A stretch of DNA of 64,000 nucleotides. Origin: a virus. The first letter of the stretch is position 1, and each line of letters starts with the position of its first letter. Shown here in pieces: positions 26,701-36,730 of the stretch. The stretch is from IMG/VR virus record IMGVR_UViG_3300035698_018280, positions 62,001 to 126,000 of that record; one strand, given 5' to 3'. Both the position numbers and the translations under genes were made by a program. The notes beneath the pieces were generated by a model. The model had not been told where the DNA came from and did not search any database. It worked only from the letters and a program-made list of their open reading frames with translations.

Positions 26701-28293
26701 AAAAAAGCCAACAGCTTCATCGCCTTCGTTTCCAAACTCATCAACTGCTCTAATTCTAAACTCAAAATTAACGCCAGCCTCAATATCTCCTACCTCAATA
26801 ATATAAGATTTTGAAATACCAACATCTACTTCATCAAGAATCGTCTCAAGAGTGCTAGGAGAATCCGGATCAACCTTATCAATACTCAATAAGTTGTGAT
26901 CAAAAATAGAAACCGAATTCGCCCATGTAAGTAGCAGGCTTTGATCTTCCAACTGTTCAATATTTAATTGAGATGGAGGACGAGGAGATTCAAAAGAGCG
27001 AGTTGTATAAACACCAACTTTACCAACGCTTCTTAATCCATTGATATCGATAGCTCTAACCATGACAAAATATTGAGTTCTTGCTCGAATGGATCTATTG
27101 ACAATTCCGAATTCATTATCATAAGGGTACAATTTGAATGACCGTGTATTTCCTTCAGGTACCTCAATAAACTGAGAGACAATTTCTCCACCGTTTTCTC
27201 CATCGAGTTCCGTAATTTGTATTTCATGGGATACAGCAGCAGGACTAAGATCATACGGGTCACTAAATGGAACCCATTCTACAATAAGAGTAACATCAGA
27301 TATGATGCTATCTCCCTCTTCATCTGTAATAATAAGATCCACAATGTCCTTGGGACCATTAAACAAGTCAGGCGTACCGGAAACAGTTACTCCTTCAGAT
27401 TCAACACCATTTGTCCCAACAGACCTAAGTATAATTCTATATCTTTGCCCATTTAACAAATCTCCTAGCGTCATATAAAGCTGAGTTCCTGGAACTGAGA
27501 CAGAGAAGATATCGCCAGAAGGAATTCCTTCTACTGAGACAGGAGTTATATAGGCAACGTAATCGGCAATATCGCCAAATGCAGGACGCCAAATGAGATG
27601 CAATACTTCATCAGCAATAGTAACTTCAACCGTAGAAGGATCAGATGGAGGGGTTGTGTCTGTCTCCGTCAGAACTGCCAGAGATGCTGTCTGCGAACTT
27701 TCATTGCCAGTCTTATCTACAGAAGATAAACGATAATAATAAGTCGTATCATCATCAAGACCAGTGTCTATATAAGAATTACTACTTGTTTCAGCAAGAA
27801 GCGTGAATTCTATATTATCAAGACTTTTAAAGACCTTGAAGACACTGAAATCAATATCAGATATATCATCCCATGTCAAAGCAATAGACGTAACCGTAAT
27901 TGTTCCTGCCGCAAAGCTTGTTGGAACTATCGGCGGCGATGAATCTTCATGATCAATCAATTCTATATTAGAAAAAGCGCTCGTTTGACCAATTACTCCA
28001 GGACGACGTTTCATCCAAACATAAACAACATTGTTATCTAGTAATGTCTTTGTATATGGACCAATTGTTCTGGTAACAAAACGATCAATCATACCCATGC
28101 CTGCGGAAACTTGCAAGACGAGAGCGCTCTGCTCACTTAGATCCCAACCCTCGATGACTCCCTTGCCAATTAAATCAGCAAGAAAAGCAAAGTGGTTATC
28201 AATCTGAAGCATTCGTCTGCGATCAGCGGTTGCTGAGAACGCATCGCCAGAAACAAATGCTTTCAGTCCAAAGTGTGGTGTCTTTACAGGCAT
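23710..28293 (-). CDS. Tail fibre protein with tandem FN3 and Asp-box propeller
   Basis: A 1527-aa fibre-like protein. Residues 1-110 form a module shared with the 1174-aa protein at 49847-53371 (TPHFGLKAF, KGVIEGWDLSEQ, VSAGMGMIDR), probably the end that docks to the tail. About six FN3 repeats follow (115-750) with the usual Trp and YYYRLSSVD-type strands. A linker with AHKHQYLTEID (about 782-792) resembles one in the paralogue. A beta-propeller from about 965 to 1240 has an Asp-box, SEDFGLTWDK, of sialidase/BNR type. The C-terminus ends in an acidic Gly/Asp tail. No catalytic sialidase arginine triad is evident, so binding is more likely than cleavage. The start is an ATG two bases past the 2808-aa gene. 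Confidence 0.85.
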   Translation of the reverse strand: MPVKTPHFGLKAFVSGDAFSATADRRRMLQIDNHFAFLADLIGKGVIEGWDLSEQSALVLQVSAGMGMIDRFVTRTIGPYTKTLLDNNVVYVWMKRRPGVIGQTSAFSNIELIDHEDSSPPIVPTSFAAGTITVTSIALTWDDISDIDFSVFKVFKSLDNIEFTLLAETSSNSYIDTGLDDDTTYYYRLSSVDKTGNESSQTASLAVLTETDTTPPSDPSTVEVTIADEVLHLIWRPAFGDIADYVAYITPVSVEGIPSGDIFSVSVPGTQLYMTLGDLLNGQRYRIILRSVGTNGVESEGVTVSGTPDLFNGPKDIVDLIITDEEGDSIISDVTLIVEWVPFSDPYDLSPAAVSHEIQITELDGENGGEIVSQFIEVPEGNTRSFKLYPYDNEFGIVNRSIRARTQYFVMVRAIDINGLRSVGKVGVYTTRSFESPRPPSQLNIEQLEDQSLLLTWANSVSIFDHNLLSIDKVDPDSPSTLETILDEVDVGISKSYIIEVGDIEAGVNFEFRIRAVDEFGNEGDEAVGFFSIPDLSDIPRPPVPSQQFGVAGDKQATIAWNKPNLEFVSGYKIYRSEEQVLYSTSNFVAVETVGSDVFEFDDFEVENDINYVYFVTTIDIYGRESLNPVEDGFFDYNLVLLTPSRTGDLPEPSGLLATISGSNSVDVDLVWDVTAGQFDGYEIFRSFDNKFSFERIATVAPSVTSYTDEDVLDSDGVYYYIVRKFRNEADLFVTESSAVVIGALFIGQVVTDSGVMTFDLEDVRNIKDLEDPIREEAQVRIAAHKHQYLTEIDDRRINLADTLVITNWTTNDFQNYFTVTDLTDSTTFTVFLNGERPENLDIFFTIDQDIGRITFETRLTRGGLFADDDESFPFEDPPTVSVIFDNLTEVQNTLPRERIEGASAQQVSNGLIQEFQLPEINHEGRIKERLLPIQEDFFAVDDGFRFAPVDSEIERVGQALTWYDVLLAEGSEGDILVASTSNGIYTSEDFGLTWDKRFTPITPVIKLFYSPTYDFYFALTNRGVLGSGGGTAGGFSIWNEIRGMENAKVARDIVEDNNGQVFCSADIGVFKLVKDVGRGSFFWEQTPIFGPRSTESFAMFYDDLRDRVIVSNELGIFETPNAGVRWDFSDEFPEQRNIFAFFKDGDTIYALTRFMVWRRKLGEDEFQRITILDDVEIARKLFVWRDRIYITTDLGVFVSNIEADIENDAAVEFGFTFAQMNRGAYLSPPSSMNLIDDKLFVGTEERLFISESPGKMSLQSEIILGVIPTVYINGIEQRIGFRYTTDTNRLRKFVTFDIKIDVEAIVTVANQYQNYKAKFGGWTGADYAAKVFAYIDGFRINRGSIAEKPAIAVSTIIWPTFHDRNAHAVGAQIAFDNLGIQQVAILALSDDEDNPQLTAFNKENVRQLIYKTERFTSQIYIDARVVPELDGNGNPIFVDSNENIITEDIPGAIQKTVPFILPEFNVVLLADTKDFESQGVVSLGIYNELYTGEAGIGGFGTELGEDDTFGDIGDQVDEDNDDSGGG

Positions 28294-28294
28294 T

Positions 28295-31200
28295 TTAAGT
28301 AATCTTCAGAGTTACAAACTGGTTTCCTTCAAGCTCAAACATAACAGAGAAATTCTTGACAACAGGGACATCGACATACGGGCCACAATAAATGTCAGTA
28401 TCAATATCGCGAGCCCTAAACGTAAACGAATTACTATTGTTTATAAATTGCAAGCCATCAAAAACATCAATCGACAGATAATATGTAACGCCTGTTTCAA
28501 AGGTTGACAATGTTGGCGGCTGATACGTTATAGTTTTTGTCTGACCGCCTAATATTGTTAAGCCTGATCCTGGGAAATCTGCATCATCAGCAATCCAACC
28601 AGAAGTATCATTTCCGCTATAAGCAGTAGTTAGAAGATCAGTTCTCTCAGCATTCTTGTAGAATCTTACTCGGAAGTGAAAATCATCAGCTATGCCAGAG
28701 TTCGTGAAATCAAAATCAATGATATCAACATATGTTGTACCGCATGCTTCTATAAACGATCGGTTATCAAAGATAGTCGAGAAAATACTTGAACCATTCT
28801 GCTCTTCAACCTTGATGAAGTAAAATGTGTTACAGCGTATTGGGTTTTCTCCAACTGGTACAAATGAATATTCCTTCGTAGATCCTGCTGCCAAAATAGA
28901 TCCAGTTGATTGGAAAATATCACCATCGTCTGTAAATCCCAATGTACTCTCGCCAGAATAAGCAATATAGACAGGCTCAGACAGAGAGAAATCGTCATAG
29001 AACGAAACTCTGTATTGGAATGTGTCATCGCTGCCAGAAGAGTTGGTATTAGCCCATTGGATAGCATTGAATGACAAGGCTGTATCATATGGACCATACT
29101 CGCCAAAATCATCGGCAATCGACTCGCCCTTACTTGGAGTAATGAGCTTGATAGCAACTCTAAGGTTATCGCCAATCTGGTCATCAGCAGTTGTGAAAAT
29201 ACGATTCTCGTCAATAACCTGGTAGTCTGCAAAGTCTACAGAGTTATTAGCATTGACTCCAAATACGATGTCGGCAGCAATAGGAATCATTTTAGTGCTA
29301 GTCAGTATACCGCTCTTAACTCTCGAAGGCAGAACAAAGTTTGTGGTAAAGAAGTGAGTTGAATCGCTAGCAATGCTTCGAACAATAACGCTCTGCAGAG
29401 AAGGGCTAAGGCCTCGAATCGAGCTATCCATAACAACTTTGAACTGAAGATACTGACCGCTGATAAACGATATATCCGCACTCTCATCCAGGCCATTGAT
29501 CTCGATTTCAAAGTCTTTATCAAGAACCTCATCTCTGGTATTACCAGTGCGAACGAATACGGTCAAAGAAGTATTCTCAGGGATCGTTGCGATCCAACTT
29601 ATGCGGTCCCATGAGACCAAGCTATTAGTACCATTGAATATCTCAGAGAAGTAAGTCCCTCTCTCTTCATCAACCTTATCAGCAGAATAAAATCTATCAT
29701 CGCCAGAAACCGTAAATTCAGGCAATGTATTACCAAACTCGTCAACCTCAAGGATGCGATTTCGATTAGTAAACTCAACAAGCTGCTCAAGCGTAATACT
29801 GTCAAAGAGAGTTGGATCTAATTCTGTTTGATTTTCGTCTAGGAATAAACTTGTTTCATTACCTGCTCGGTCAATCATCTTCATGTAAACATTTTTGACT
29901 GAAGTTGTAGCGCCAACCTTGAAAATGAAACCATCAGAGATAAACCATGGAACATCCCCAAGCCCTATAGCTATGTCCTTGATTCCTTCAGTATGAGTGA
30001 ATTTGGCATTCCAAACATTCTCAAGCGCAAAAAGCGTATTTCCGATTGAAGCGTATAGCGTACCGCCAACATTTCTCATAGCATAAACTGGGGCATTGAT
30101 AGTCTTGAACGAATGAACAAAGGCGTTATCAGGCAGTTTGCTTCTGCGAATAGTAGCGGATGATCCAGTGCCAGAGAAAACGAATTTCTTATCATTGACT
30201 TCTGCAAATCCAAGACTCAATATTCTTGAGTCAGCATTGACATCGAGAATCTGCTGTGTAGAGTTCGAAGGATCGAGACGATAGATACGACCTTCTGATT
30301 CTGTGCCTGCATATATTTCGCCTTTTGCTACAACCATTGATAATATGCCGCCGCTTATATTATCAAAAACAAGCTCGAACTGAAGTCCATCCCATGAATA
30401 AAGCTGTCCAATATCTCCGCCAGCGCCTATATAAAGCTTGCTCTCTAGCTCAACCGCATCGTAAGCATGAGCTACTGGCAAAGTTCCTATAATAGCATAG
30501 TTTTCGCCGTCTGTTGAAGCCCATAATTTTCCTATGCCGCCCTCAATGCCGGTTCCAATAATAAGAGTTCCCTGGTATTGCGTGATAAAATTGATCTGAC
30601 TATCTGTATTTCCATCATCAATAGTTGCCTTGAGCGACCAGGTTTCAGTAATTGCATCGAAGATATATATACTAGATGGAGATGCTGTTCCAGCAACCAT
30701 TTTCTGAGATCCATCAAGTCTGTCCCAGCGATATATAGAACTTCCGTTTCCAATAGGAAATTCAAATTCTTGAGTGATGCTATCAAAAACAACGCCAAGA
30801 TCAAAGTCTGAGATACTAGTGACAAAAGGAATAGGATCAAGAGGCGTTTCGCCATCTTCAGAAAAATTCGTAAAGTTAGAAACAACCAATTTATCAATAC
30901 CTGATGTCGCATCGAATGGAAGATACTCGTCGCCTTCAAGAATAGGATTGATATTAATACGGAACCTAGTCTGATCGACTTGCTCCCCAATTCTAATCTG
31001 GCCAACTGGAGGAATAGTGTCGAGAGTAATACGGTCAAACGGTAGGTCTGTTGTTTCATCATTAAGTTGAAGCGTATTGATATCGCCGCCTGTTTGCGCG
31101 TAGATACCCCCTCTTGCAGATAGCAGCTTCTCAATCCTGGTAGACTGGTTACCAAGAGCAATTTTAGCAGCATCATTTTGCTTAAAATCATTGACCAACT

Positions 31201-34200
31201 GGATATCGAATCTAATATTTATTTGAACAATATCGCTCGATTTCAATGGGTAATCAAAACGAAGGACTTGCTTATCGGGAGAGAATCTAAAACCACGAGT
31301 AATTTTGTTGCCGTTAAGAACGACCTCGTATAGAACATTTTTTGGGATCTCTCGATCTTCAAGGCCAACAATGCGGAAAGTTTGAAGATCATCGTTTCTT
31401 TGAGTCGTTATATCAGTTAGCGAGAAATCTTGACTAGAGAACTGCGTGATCTCTGCACGCTCTGTTTGGAAGGCATCATCAACAAATTCAATCTGATAAA
31501 CAGAACTTGTAACTGCAATAAACAGAACATTAGGATTCTTCCATCTGACTGCCATGACGTTATTGAAACGAGGAACAAATATATCTGGCTTGATATCTTC
31601 GATCCCCCTAATTGGAGCCGTCATATTTCCAAAATCAAGTTTTTCTAATGTAACGCCAGTCATCTTGTCTACGCCTGCTGTTGTTGCTATAAAGCGAACC
31701 GCAGTATTTTTAACAGCAATATCATTGACTTTATTAGAAGACATTCCATTAGACATAGTAAAGACAGTTGTCTGCCCATTCGAAAGTCTTACAAGACCAT
31801 TATTGGTTCCAATCCAAGCAACATCATTAGCATCAATCTTGACGACCTTAACAAGATTGGTTGGCAACCCGTTGTCGGTATTGTATATGATAGCATTTTG
31901 AGCCTCGATGGTTCTTGCTATCGTTGCATTATCTTTATTCGTTTTAATAGTTGCAACAATCTGATCTGTTGACAATACTGTTACGCCCTCGAACGAACCA
32001 ATAAACAGTCTATTACGACTATCTGTTTCTATAGATGTCGCTTCTATTGGTATGCCTGTTCCAGTTATCTTATAGAAGAAAGCGTGATCTATACTTACGA
32101 ATATACCATTGTTTGTAGCGAGGTACATATTGGAATTGCGATCAAAAACAATTCCTTTTATTTCGAGTCCATCAATACCAAACTCTTCGCCTGTAAAGAA
32201 GAATGTTTCATTCGTTCTATTCTTGAAGAATATGAGACCTTCATCAGTTCCTAGCCATGCGTCTCCTCGGTTATTAGAGGCTGTTGACAATACATTGGCG
32301 TTTGGCATATTGACGGTTGCAGGAGAAACAAAACGAATATTGAATGGAGTATAGTTCCCTCCAAGGTAGTATCGCAACTTGCTGATTATGTAACGAACAC
32401 CAATCGTATCTGAAAAATCTCCGAATCTAATTTCTTTGCGAAGGACCATTCCGCTGACATCGATATCTCTATCGAAGTAAGGATCAGGTATAGCTATATT
32501 ATAAACCGAAGCCCATGTTAGATCGAAAACCGCATCGCGAATGTTAGTGAAATGAAGTCCATTGTCTAGAACAACGCCAGTATTAGCAATCATCTGAGAT
32601 TCATAAAGAATATGTAATTGACCATCATAGAAAACCGGAGGAACCGCTGGTCGTCTAGACCAACGAGGATCTGGTTCTTCTATACGAACGTCAAATCCTC
32701 CGCCCCCGCCGCCAACGTTATGAGCCTTATTGCTACTTTCCCACTGTTGAACAGAACGATTGTATCTAGCCAAAAATAGTTCTGGTTGACCAAAGCTAAG
32801 ATTCTGATCTGAAAAATCATTATAAGGACTATACGGATCTACCGCAGTTGTCTCGCCTCTTTCAAAGACGACATATACGCTCGATGTTGCGGCTTCGACG
32901 GATAATTGAGGGAACCTAGAATCAAGATCACCTTTTGTTAGAATAACAATTGCTTTGGGGATAGTAAGTCGAGCATTTGTTATTCTGGCATGAATTTGGT
33001 AAGTGTTACTAACTTCTTCATGCCAGGCAAAGAAAATCAAGCCCTTGGTATCATCGATAATGTCAACAAAATCTGCTCTTGTACTTGATATACCAGAAAC
33101 CAAGAAATCGGAACCACCCTGACCACTACTATTCCAAGATGTATCTATTGTATTAGGAATATTTGTGCCGGCAAGACCTAACTCCGAAGCAGTCGTCTCT
33201 ACTCCTTCTACAGATACAGGCAGTACAGAAGAATCGGACTCTTTTGCATTATCAATTAATTGGACTGATAGCCCAGAAAGGCTACCGCTATTCGATGCCG
33301 CATAAATTTGACTGTTACCATCTTTTGTAAAGGCAGTCCATGCAAGCGTTATATCAACATCGCCTGCTATAATCTTAGGCCTATATGCTCCTGCTGTACT
33401 ATCGCTTATTCGAGTGTCGCTATACCCAAAACCGCTAGATTCCCACTGCCCGTTATTTCCGTTACGACGGCAATAGAAAATTTCAGGCTCAATGAATCTA
33501 TAATCTTCCCAGGCCAAATGAACGTTATTGTTCCTGTCAATAGCTATACTAGGAGCCAAAGAATTTCCTATATCATTTGCTACTAGATAAGGATCGGACC
33601 ATCCGCCTGCTGTTCTCTGAATAACGGATATATCTGTAAAATCAGATTGATGAGTTTCAAATGCAACATAAATAGTTCCATTGTCGTCTATAGCTATGTC
33701 TGGATTCGATGCGCCAAACTCGTCAGAAACAAGCAGCAGCGGAGTTGTCCATCCAGAAGAAGAATCGTACTCAGCAAAGTAGATCTGACGCTTACTTCCA
33801 TCTCCATCATCATGCCATGCGAGATAAATATTACCGCTATCGTCTGTGACGGTCGTAGGCCGCCCTGCGTTCGCTTGAGCAGACGATGGGGAAGTCATCT
33901 TCGACTCGGTTAAAAGCTCATATTCGAGAGACTGAGGGCGTTTGACATATATCTGTATATTTTCATCGCTACCTAGTATTCGAAACCTATTTGCTTCAGT
34001 ATTATCATTTAGAACTGATTTTTGAGCTTCGGTAAAAATAACTTCTTGCGGCAGGAATTTGATATTTTCAAAGAACCTACCATCATTTATAAGCATACCT
34101 GCACCATCAGGAGAACCAACGTCAGAAGGCCTATCATTATCCTCGACATTCTCGACTGTCAAATCAAAATCAACAGTCCATCCCGTCTCGTTATCAACCC

Positions 34201-36721
34201 GGTCAAACCATGGGGTTCCTGGCTTTCTATGAGTGTAAAACCATTTACCGCCTGATGTTTTTGAATAAGGATCTGGATCATATGGATCAACAGCTATAAA
34301 CTCGCCAGGCAATGTAATAGCAACACTCTGGACGATATTTGTCTGAGGGAAAGAATTTAGATTAGAAGCAGGTTGATCATTTAGACCATTGACAGGCTCC
34401 ATGCCAATGAAAATACCTACAAAAGATGCGTCAACCTGAACATGCGGTCCTGTTGGATCATTGAAAATATCAGAAATCTCTTGAAGAGTCTTTCCTATAA
34501 ACGATATTTGCGCAACGATAAAATTGTCAATATTTCTTCTGAATACAATCTGGTTACCAGCAATAGTTACATTAAAATCAAAATTTCCAGTTGGAGCAAA
34601 GGCAAACAACCAAGTCAACTGTAGCCCGCCAATTGTTTGTTCAGTAAACAAGATACGATCATCTATACGGGCTGTATTAGCAAACGTTGTATCAAGAATC
34701 ATTCCCGTCTGAGAATAGCTAATGGCATTGAACGGCAATGTCTGAACGAGTTCCCAACCTGATTTTTTAGGATCAAAACCAGATGAAAATGTATCATTGA
34801 TATCAAAACTCGCAAGAAAGAAGTTTTCAAAATAACTTGCTCCCTTTGAATGAGATATATATGTAAATACATCATTTGGCGAACCGCTTAATGAATTTAC
34901 CTTTATCGCAAACTGATCAATATTTTCAGTTGAAGCAAGAACAGGAATTTCTGTTTCAACAATCTTGTATATCTTGCCGCTCTCGTTTAGAATGCGAGGA
35001 TTGACAGATACAAGAACATCTCCTTCATGTTCAATGATGTCGCTAACCGAACTTCCTACAAAATTGATGAATGATTCCAAAGCAAGTTCGGTATAAGTAG
35101 AAGAATCATTATCTGGATCAAAAGAGCCAGCTACCGTATAAACGATTCTCTTAAAAAACCCTGTTGTTTCAGAATCGGCTTCGCCGCCAACCTCAATAAA
35201 ACGATCAGCAGCAGATATTACAAACTCATCTGTTCCATCAAGAGCCAACTGATTGTCTATGTAAACCTTGATTGAGTTGTTCTGGGCAGTAATGATATAG
35301 TTGTGATTTACCGTGCCATCAACAGCGAAAGTTTTAACATTACTCTTACCAAGCAATAAGTCTGCTCTTGCAGCATACAATCGAAGTTCTGCAAAGTAGC
35401 TACCATCTCCGATTGATATTCTTTGAAAACTCTCGCCGCCCTCTATTCGGAAAGCTGCTTCTATTGTCCATCCTGTTGAGTTATTTACAGATGTCTCCCA
35501 TAAGGATCCTGCAAGCCTGAAGTGGGAAGTTATAGGATTATCAAACACATCGATCTGATCATTAGCAGCAACAGTTACATAATAATCAACACCTCTTTCA
35601 ACTACGTTATCCGGTATAGTAAACTTTTCATCAAACGTTTCAACAACTTGTTCAAAAATGTTATTAGCTTGCGGCGCTGTTCCGATCTGAATAAGCGCAT
35701 AACGAGAACTTCTATTGATAGGTTCAAGAACATCCCATTCAATAGTAGGATTGGCGCTGCTGACGCTAATATTCTCGGATTGTCCATCTACTCGAAGACC
35801 TAAGATACGAAAACCGCCATCAACAATAATAACAGGTTCAGATGATATTAAATTTCCATCAAATATTCCATCGCTAGGAGTAATCTCGTACCAAACCTCA
35901 TCGCCAGGAACCAATTCAAAACGAACAACTTTAAAATCTGCTGCTTCTGGTCGCTCTGTTCCATTGACATACCAGGTTATTTTACTTTTATCATCAAGAA
36001 GAACTGTTCCTGTGTTTCTATCAATTGGAGAATATGATGCTTCAAGAATGTCATAGGTATTAGGATTTCTTGGAAGCACTTCGATTTGCTCGGCGGTGGG
36101 GGATAGCTTCTGTACAAGAATAGCGTTTGAATCAATCGACGCTCCTCTTTCAAGCAAATCAAACGGAGTAACCTGAGCAAACCATACATCGTTAAATCTT
36201 AGGTAATCATTAGATATATTGTCATAGTCATCAAACTGCGACATATGAACGCCATTCTTAAACCATTTTATGCCTGCAGAGCCAGCCTCATTGAGAGTAT
36301 ATATTAGCGATAGATCATCGCTTGTTGATGGTTCTATAGGAGAAAGGGCTACATCGCTAACAAACGGTAGAGCATTGACTCGGAACTGGAATACAAACCA
36401 GGGACTATCGTTGCCGATCGTATCTCTTAGTCTAATCTGTCCATAATAGAGAGTACCTCTGTCAATATACTTGGTCCTCAGACGCCATGAGCGACCCTGT
36501 GCTGGCGTAAATTGCTGTCTGAAAATATCAGGTAGAAATAAATCTGTTCCTATAGAAGCATTATGCGTAGCTATCCTGATTTCAAAGAAAGCTTGTCTAA
36601 CCGTTCTGGAATTTGTTTCATAATCCCAATTGATTGTAAGAGGCGCATAGCGAATATCTATAGGAGCGCCAGGGGCAAACCCATTGTTATTAACAAACAG
36701 TTTTGTAATAGTAATTGCCAT
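28295..36721 (-). CDS. Giant modular adhesin, 2808 aa (Ig-like, LamG, two propeller types)
   Basis: Rough module order: FN3-like (1-110); two Ig-like repeats with IKWFKNG and ITWYVNG strands (120-290), like those at the C-terminus of the 3264-aa protein; FN3-like (300-400); a LamG-like sandwich (400-510); further sandwiches; a six-blade sialidase-like propeller (about 960-1330) with recurring blades such as VHLAWEDYRF and IYLAWHDDGD; a two-component-regulator-type propeller (about 1480-1700) with AWLGTDEGL and AWIGTNNGL blades; a third propeller-like part (about 1990-2200) with EIYAGTESEGRIYRL; and C-terminal beta-sandwiches. There is no signal peptide. This is probably a long tail fibre or side-fibre adhesin. 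The ATG at 36721 lacks a strong Shine-Dalgarno, so translation may depend on the upstream gene. Confidence 0.85.
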   Translation of the reverse strand: MAITITKLFVNNNGFAPGAPIDIRYAPLTINWDYETNSRTVRQAFFEIRIATHNASIGTDLFLPDIFRQQFTPAQGRSWRLRTKYIDRGTLYYGQIRLRDTIGNDSPWFVFQFRVNALPFVSDVALSPIEPSTSDDLSLIYTLNEAGSAGIKWFKNGVHMSQFDDYDNISNDYLRFNDVWFAQVTPFDLLERGASIDSNAILVQKLSPTAEQIEVLPRNPNTYDILEASYSPIDRNTGTVLLDDKSKITWYVNGTERPEAADFKVVRFELVPGDEVWYEITPSDGIFDGNLISSEPVIIVDGGFRILGLRVDGQSENISVSSANPTIEWDVLEPINRSSRYALIQIGTAPQANNIFEQVVETFDEKFTIPDNVVERGVDYYVTVAANDQIDVFDNPITSHFRLAGSLWETSVNNSTGWTIEAAFRIEGGESFQRISIGDGSYFAELRLYAARADLLLGKSNVKTFAVDGTVNHNYIITAQNNSIKVYIDNQLALDGTDEFVISAADRFIEVGGEADSETTGFFKRIVYTVAGSFDPDNDSSTYTELALESFINFVGSSVSDIIEHEGDVLVSVNPRILNESGKIYKIVETEIPVLASTENIDQFAIKVNSLSGSPNDVFTYISHSKGASYFENFFLASFDINDTFSSGFDPKKSGWELVQTLPFNAISYSQTGMILDTTFANTARIDDRILFTEQTIGGLQLTWLFAFAPTGNFDFNVTIAGNQIVFRRNIDNFIVAQISFIGKTLQEISDIFNDPTGPHVQVDASFVGIFIGMEPVNGLNDQPASNLNSFPQTNIVQSVAITLPGEFIAVDPYDPDPYSKTSGGKWFYTHRKPGTPWFDRVDNETGWTVDFDLTVENVEDNDRPSDVGSPDGAGMLINDGRFFENIKFLPQEVIFTEAQKSVLNDNTEANRFRILGSDENIQIYVKRPQSLEYELLTESKMTSPSSAQANAGRPTTVTDDSGNIYLAWHDDGDGSKRQIYFAEYDSSSGWTTPLLLVSDEFGASNPDIAIDDNGTIYVAFETHQSDFTDISVIQRTAGGWSDPYLVANDIGNSLAPSIAIDRNNNVHLAWEDYRFIEPEIFYCRRNGNNGQWESSGFGYSDTRISDSTAGAYRPKIIAGDVDITLAWTAFTKDGNSQIYAASNSGSLSGLSVQLIDNAKESDSSVLPVSVEGVETTASELGLAGTNIPNTIDTSWNSSGQGGSDFLVSGISSTRADFVDIIDDTKGLIFFAWHEEVSNTYQIHARITNARLTIPKAIVILTKGDLDSRFPQLSVEAATSSVYVVFERGETTAVDPYSPYNDFSDQNLSFGQPELFLARYNRSVQQWESSNKAHNVGGGGGGFDVRIEEPDPRWSRRPAVPPVFYDGQLHILYESQMIANTGVVLDNGLHFTNIRDAVFDLTWASVYNIAIPDPYFDRDIDVSGMVLRKEIRFGDFSDTIGVRYIISKLRYYLGGNYTPFNIRFVSPATVNMPNANVLSTASNNRGDAWLGTDEGLIFFKNRTNETFFFTGEEFGIDGLEIKGIVFDRNSNMYLATNNGIFVSIDHAFFYKITGTGIPIEATSIETDSRNRLFIGSFEGVTVLSTDQIVATIKTNKDNATIARTIEAQNAIIYNTDNGLPTNLVKVVKIDANDVAWIGTNNGLVRLSNGQTTVFTMSNGMSSNKVNDIAVKNTAVRFIATTAGVDKMTGVTLEKLDFGNMTAPIRGIEDIKPDIFVPRFNNVMAVRWKNPNVLFIAVTSSVYQIEFVDDAFQTERAEITQFSSQDFSLTDITTQRNDDLQTFRIVGLEDREIPKNVLYEVVLNGNKITRGFRFSPDKQVLRFDYPLKSSDIVQINIRFDIQLVNDFKQNDAAKIALGNQSTRIEKLLSARGGIYAQTGGDINTLQLNDETTDLPFDRITLDTIPPVGQIRIGEQVDQTRFRININPILEGDEYLPFDATSGIDKLVVSNFTNFSEDGETPLDPIPFVTSISDFDLGVVFDSITQEFEFPIGNGSSIYRWDRLDGSQKMVAGTASPSSIYIFDAITETWSLKATIDDGNTDSQINFITQYQGTLIIGTGIEGGIGKLWASTDGENYAIIGTLPVAHAYDAVELESKLYIGAGGDIGQLYSWDGLQFELVFDNISGGILSMVVAKGEIYAGTESEGRIYRLDPSNSTQQILDVNADSRILSLGFAEVNDKKFVFSGTGSSATIRRSKLPDNAFVHSFKTINAPVYAMRNVGGTLYASIGNTLFALENVWNAKFTHTEGIKDIAIGLGDVPWFISDGFIFKVGATTSVKNVYMKMIDRAGNETSLFLDENQTELDPTLFDSITLEQLVEFTNRNRILEVDEFGNTLPEFTVSGDDRFYSADKVDEERGTYFSEIFNGTNSLVSWDRISWIATIPENTSLTVFVRTGNTRDEVLDKDFEIEINGLDESADISFISGQYLQFKVVMDSSIRGLSPSLQSVIVRSIASDSTHFFTTNFVLPSRVKSGILTSTKMIPIAADIVFGVNANNSVDFADYQVIDENRIFTTADDQIGDNLRVAIKLITPSKGESIADDFGEYGPYDTALSFNAIQWANTNSSGSDDTFQYRVSFYDDFSLSEPVYIAYSGESTLGFTDDGDIFQSTGSILAAGSTKEYSFVPVGENPIRCNTFYFIKVEEQNGSSIFSTIFDNRSFIEACGTTYVDIIDFDFTNSGIADDFHFRVRFYKNAERTDLLTTAYSGNDTSGWIADDADFPGSGLTILGGQTKTITYQPPTLSTFETGVTYYLSIDVFDGLQFINNSNSFTFRARDIDTDIYCGPYVDVPVVKNFSVMFELEGNQFVTLKIT

Positions 36722-36730
36722 CTACTTTTC

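Noticed and set aside
30532-31191. Minus-strand 219-codon frame inside the 2808-aa adhesin gene
   Set aside because: It is an alternative frame of a well-supported gene, Leu/Ser-rich as expected for a shifted frame, with no domain similarity.
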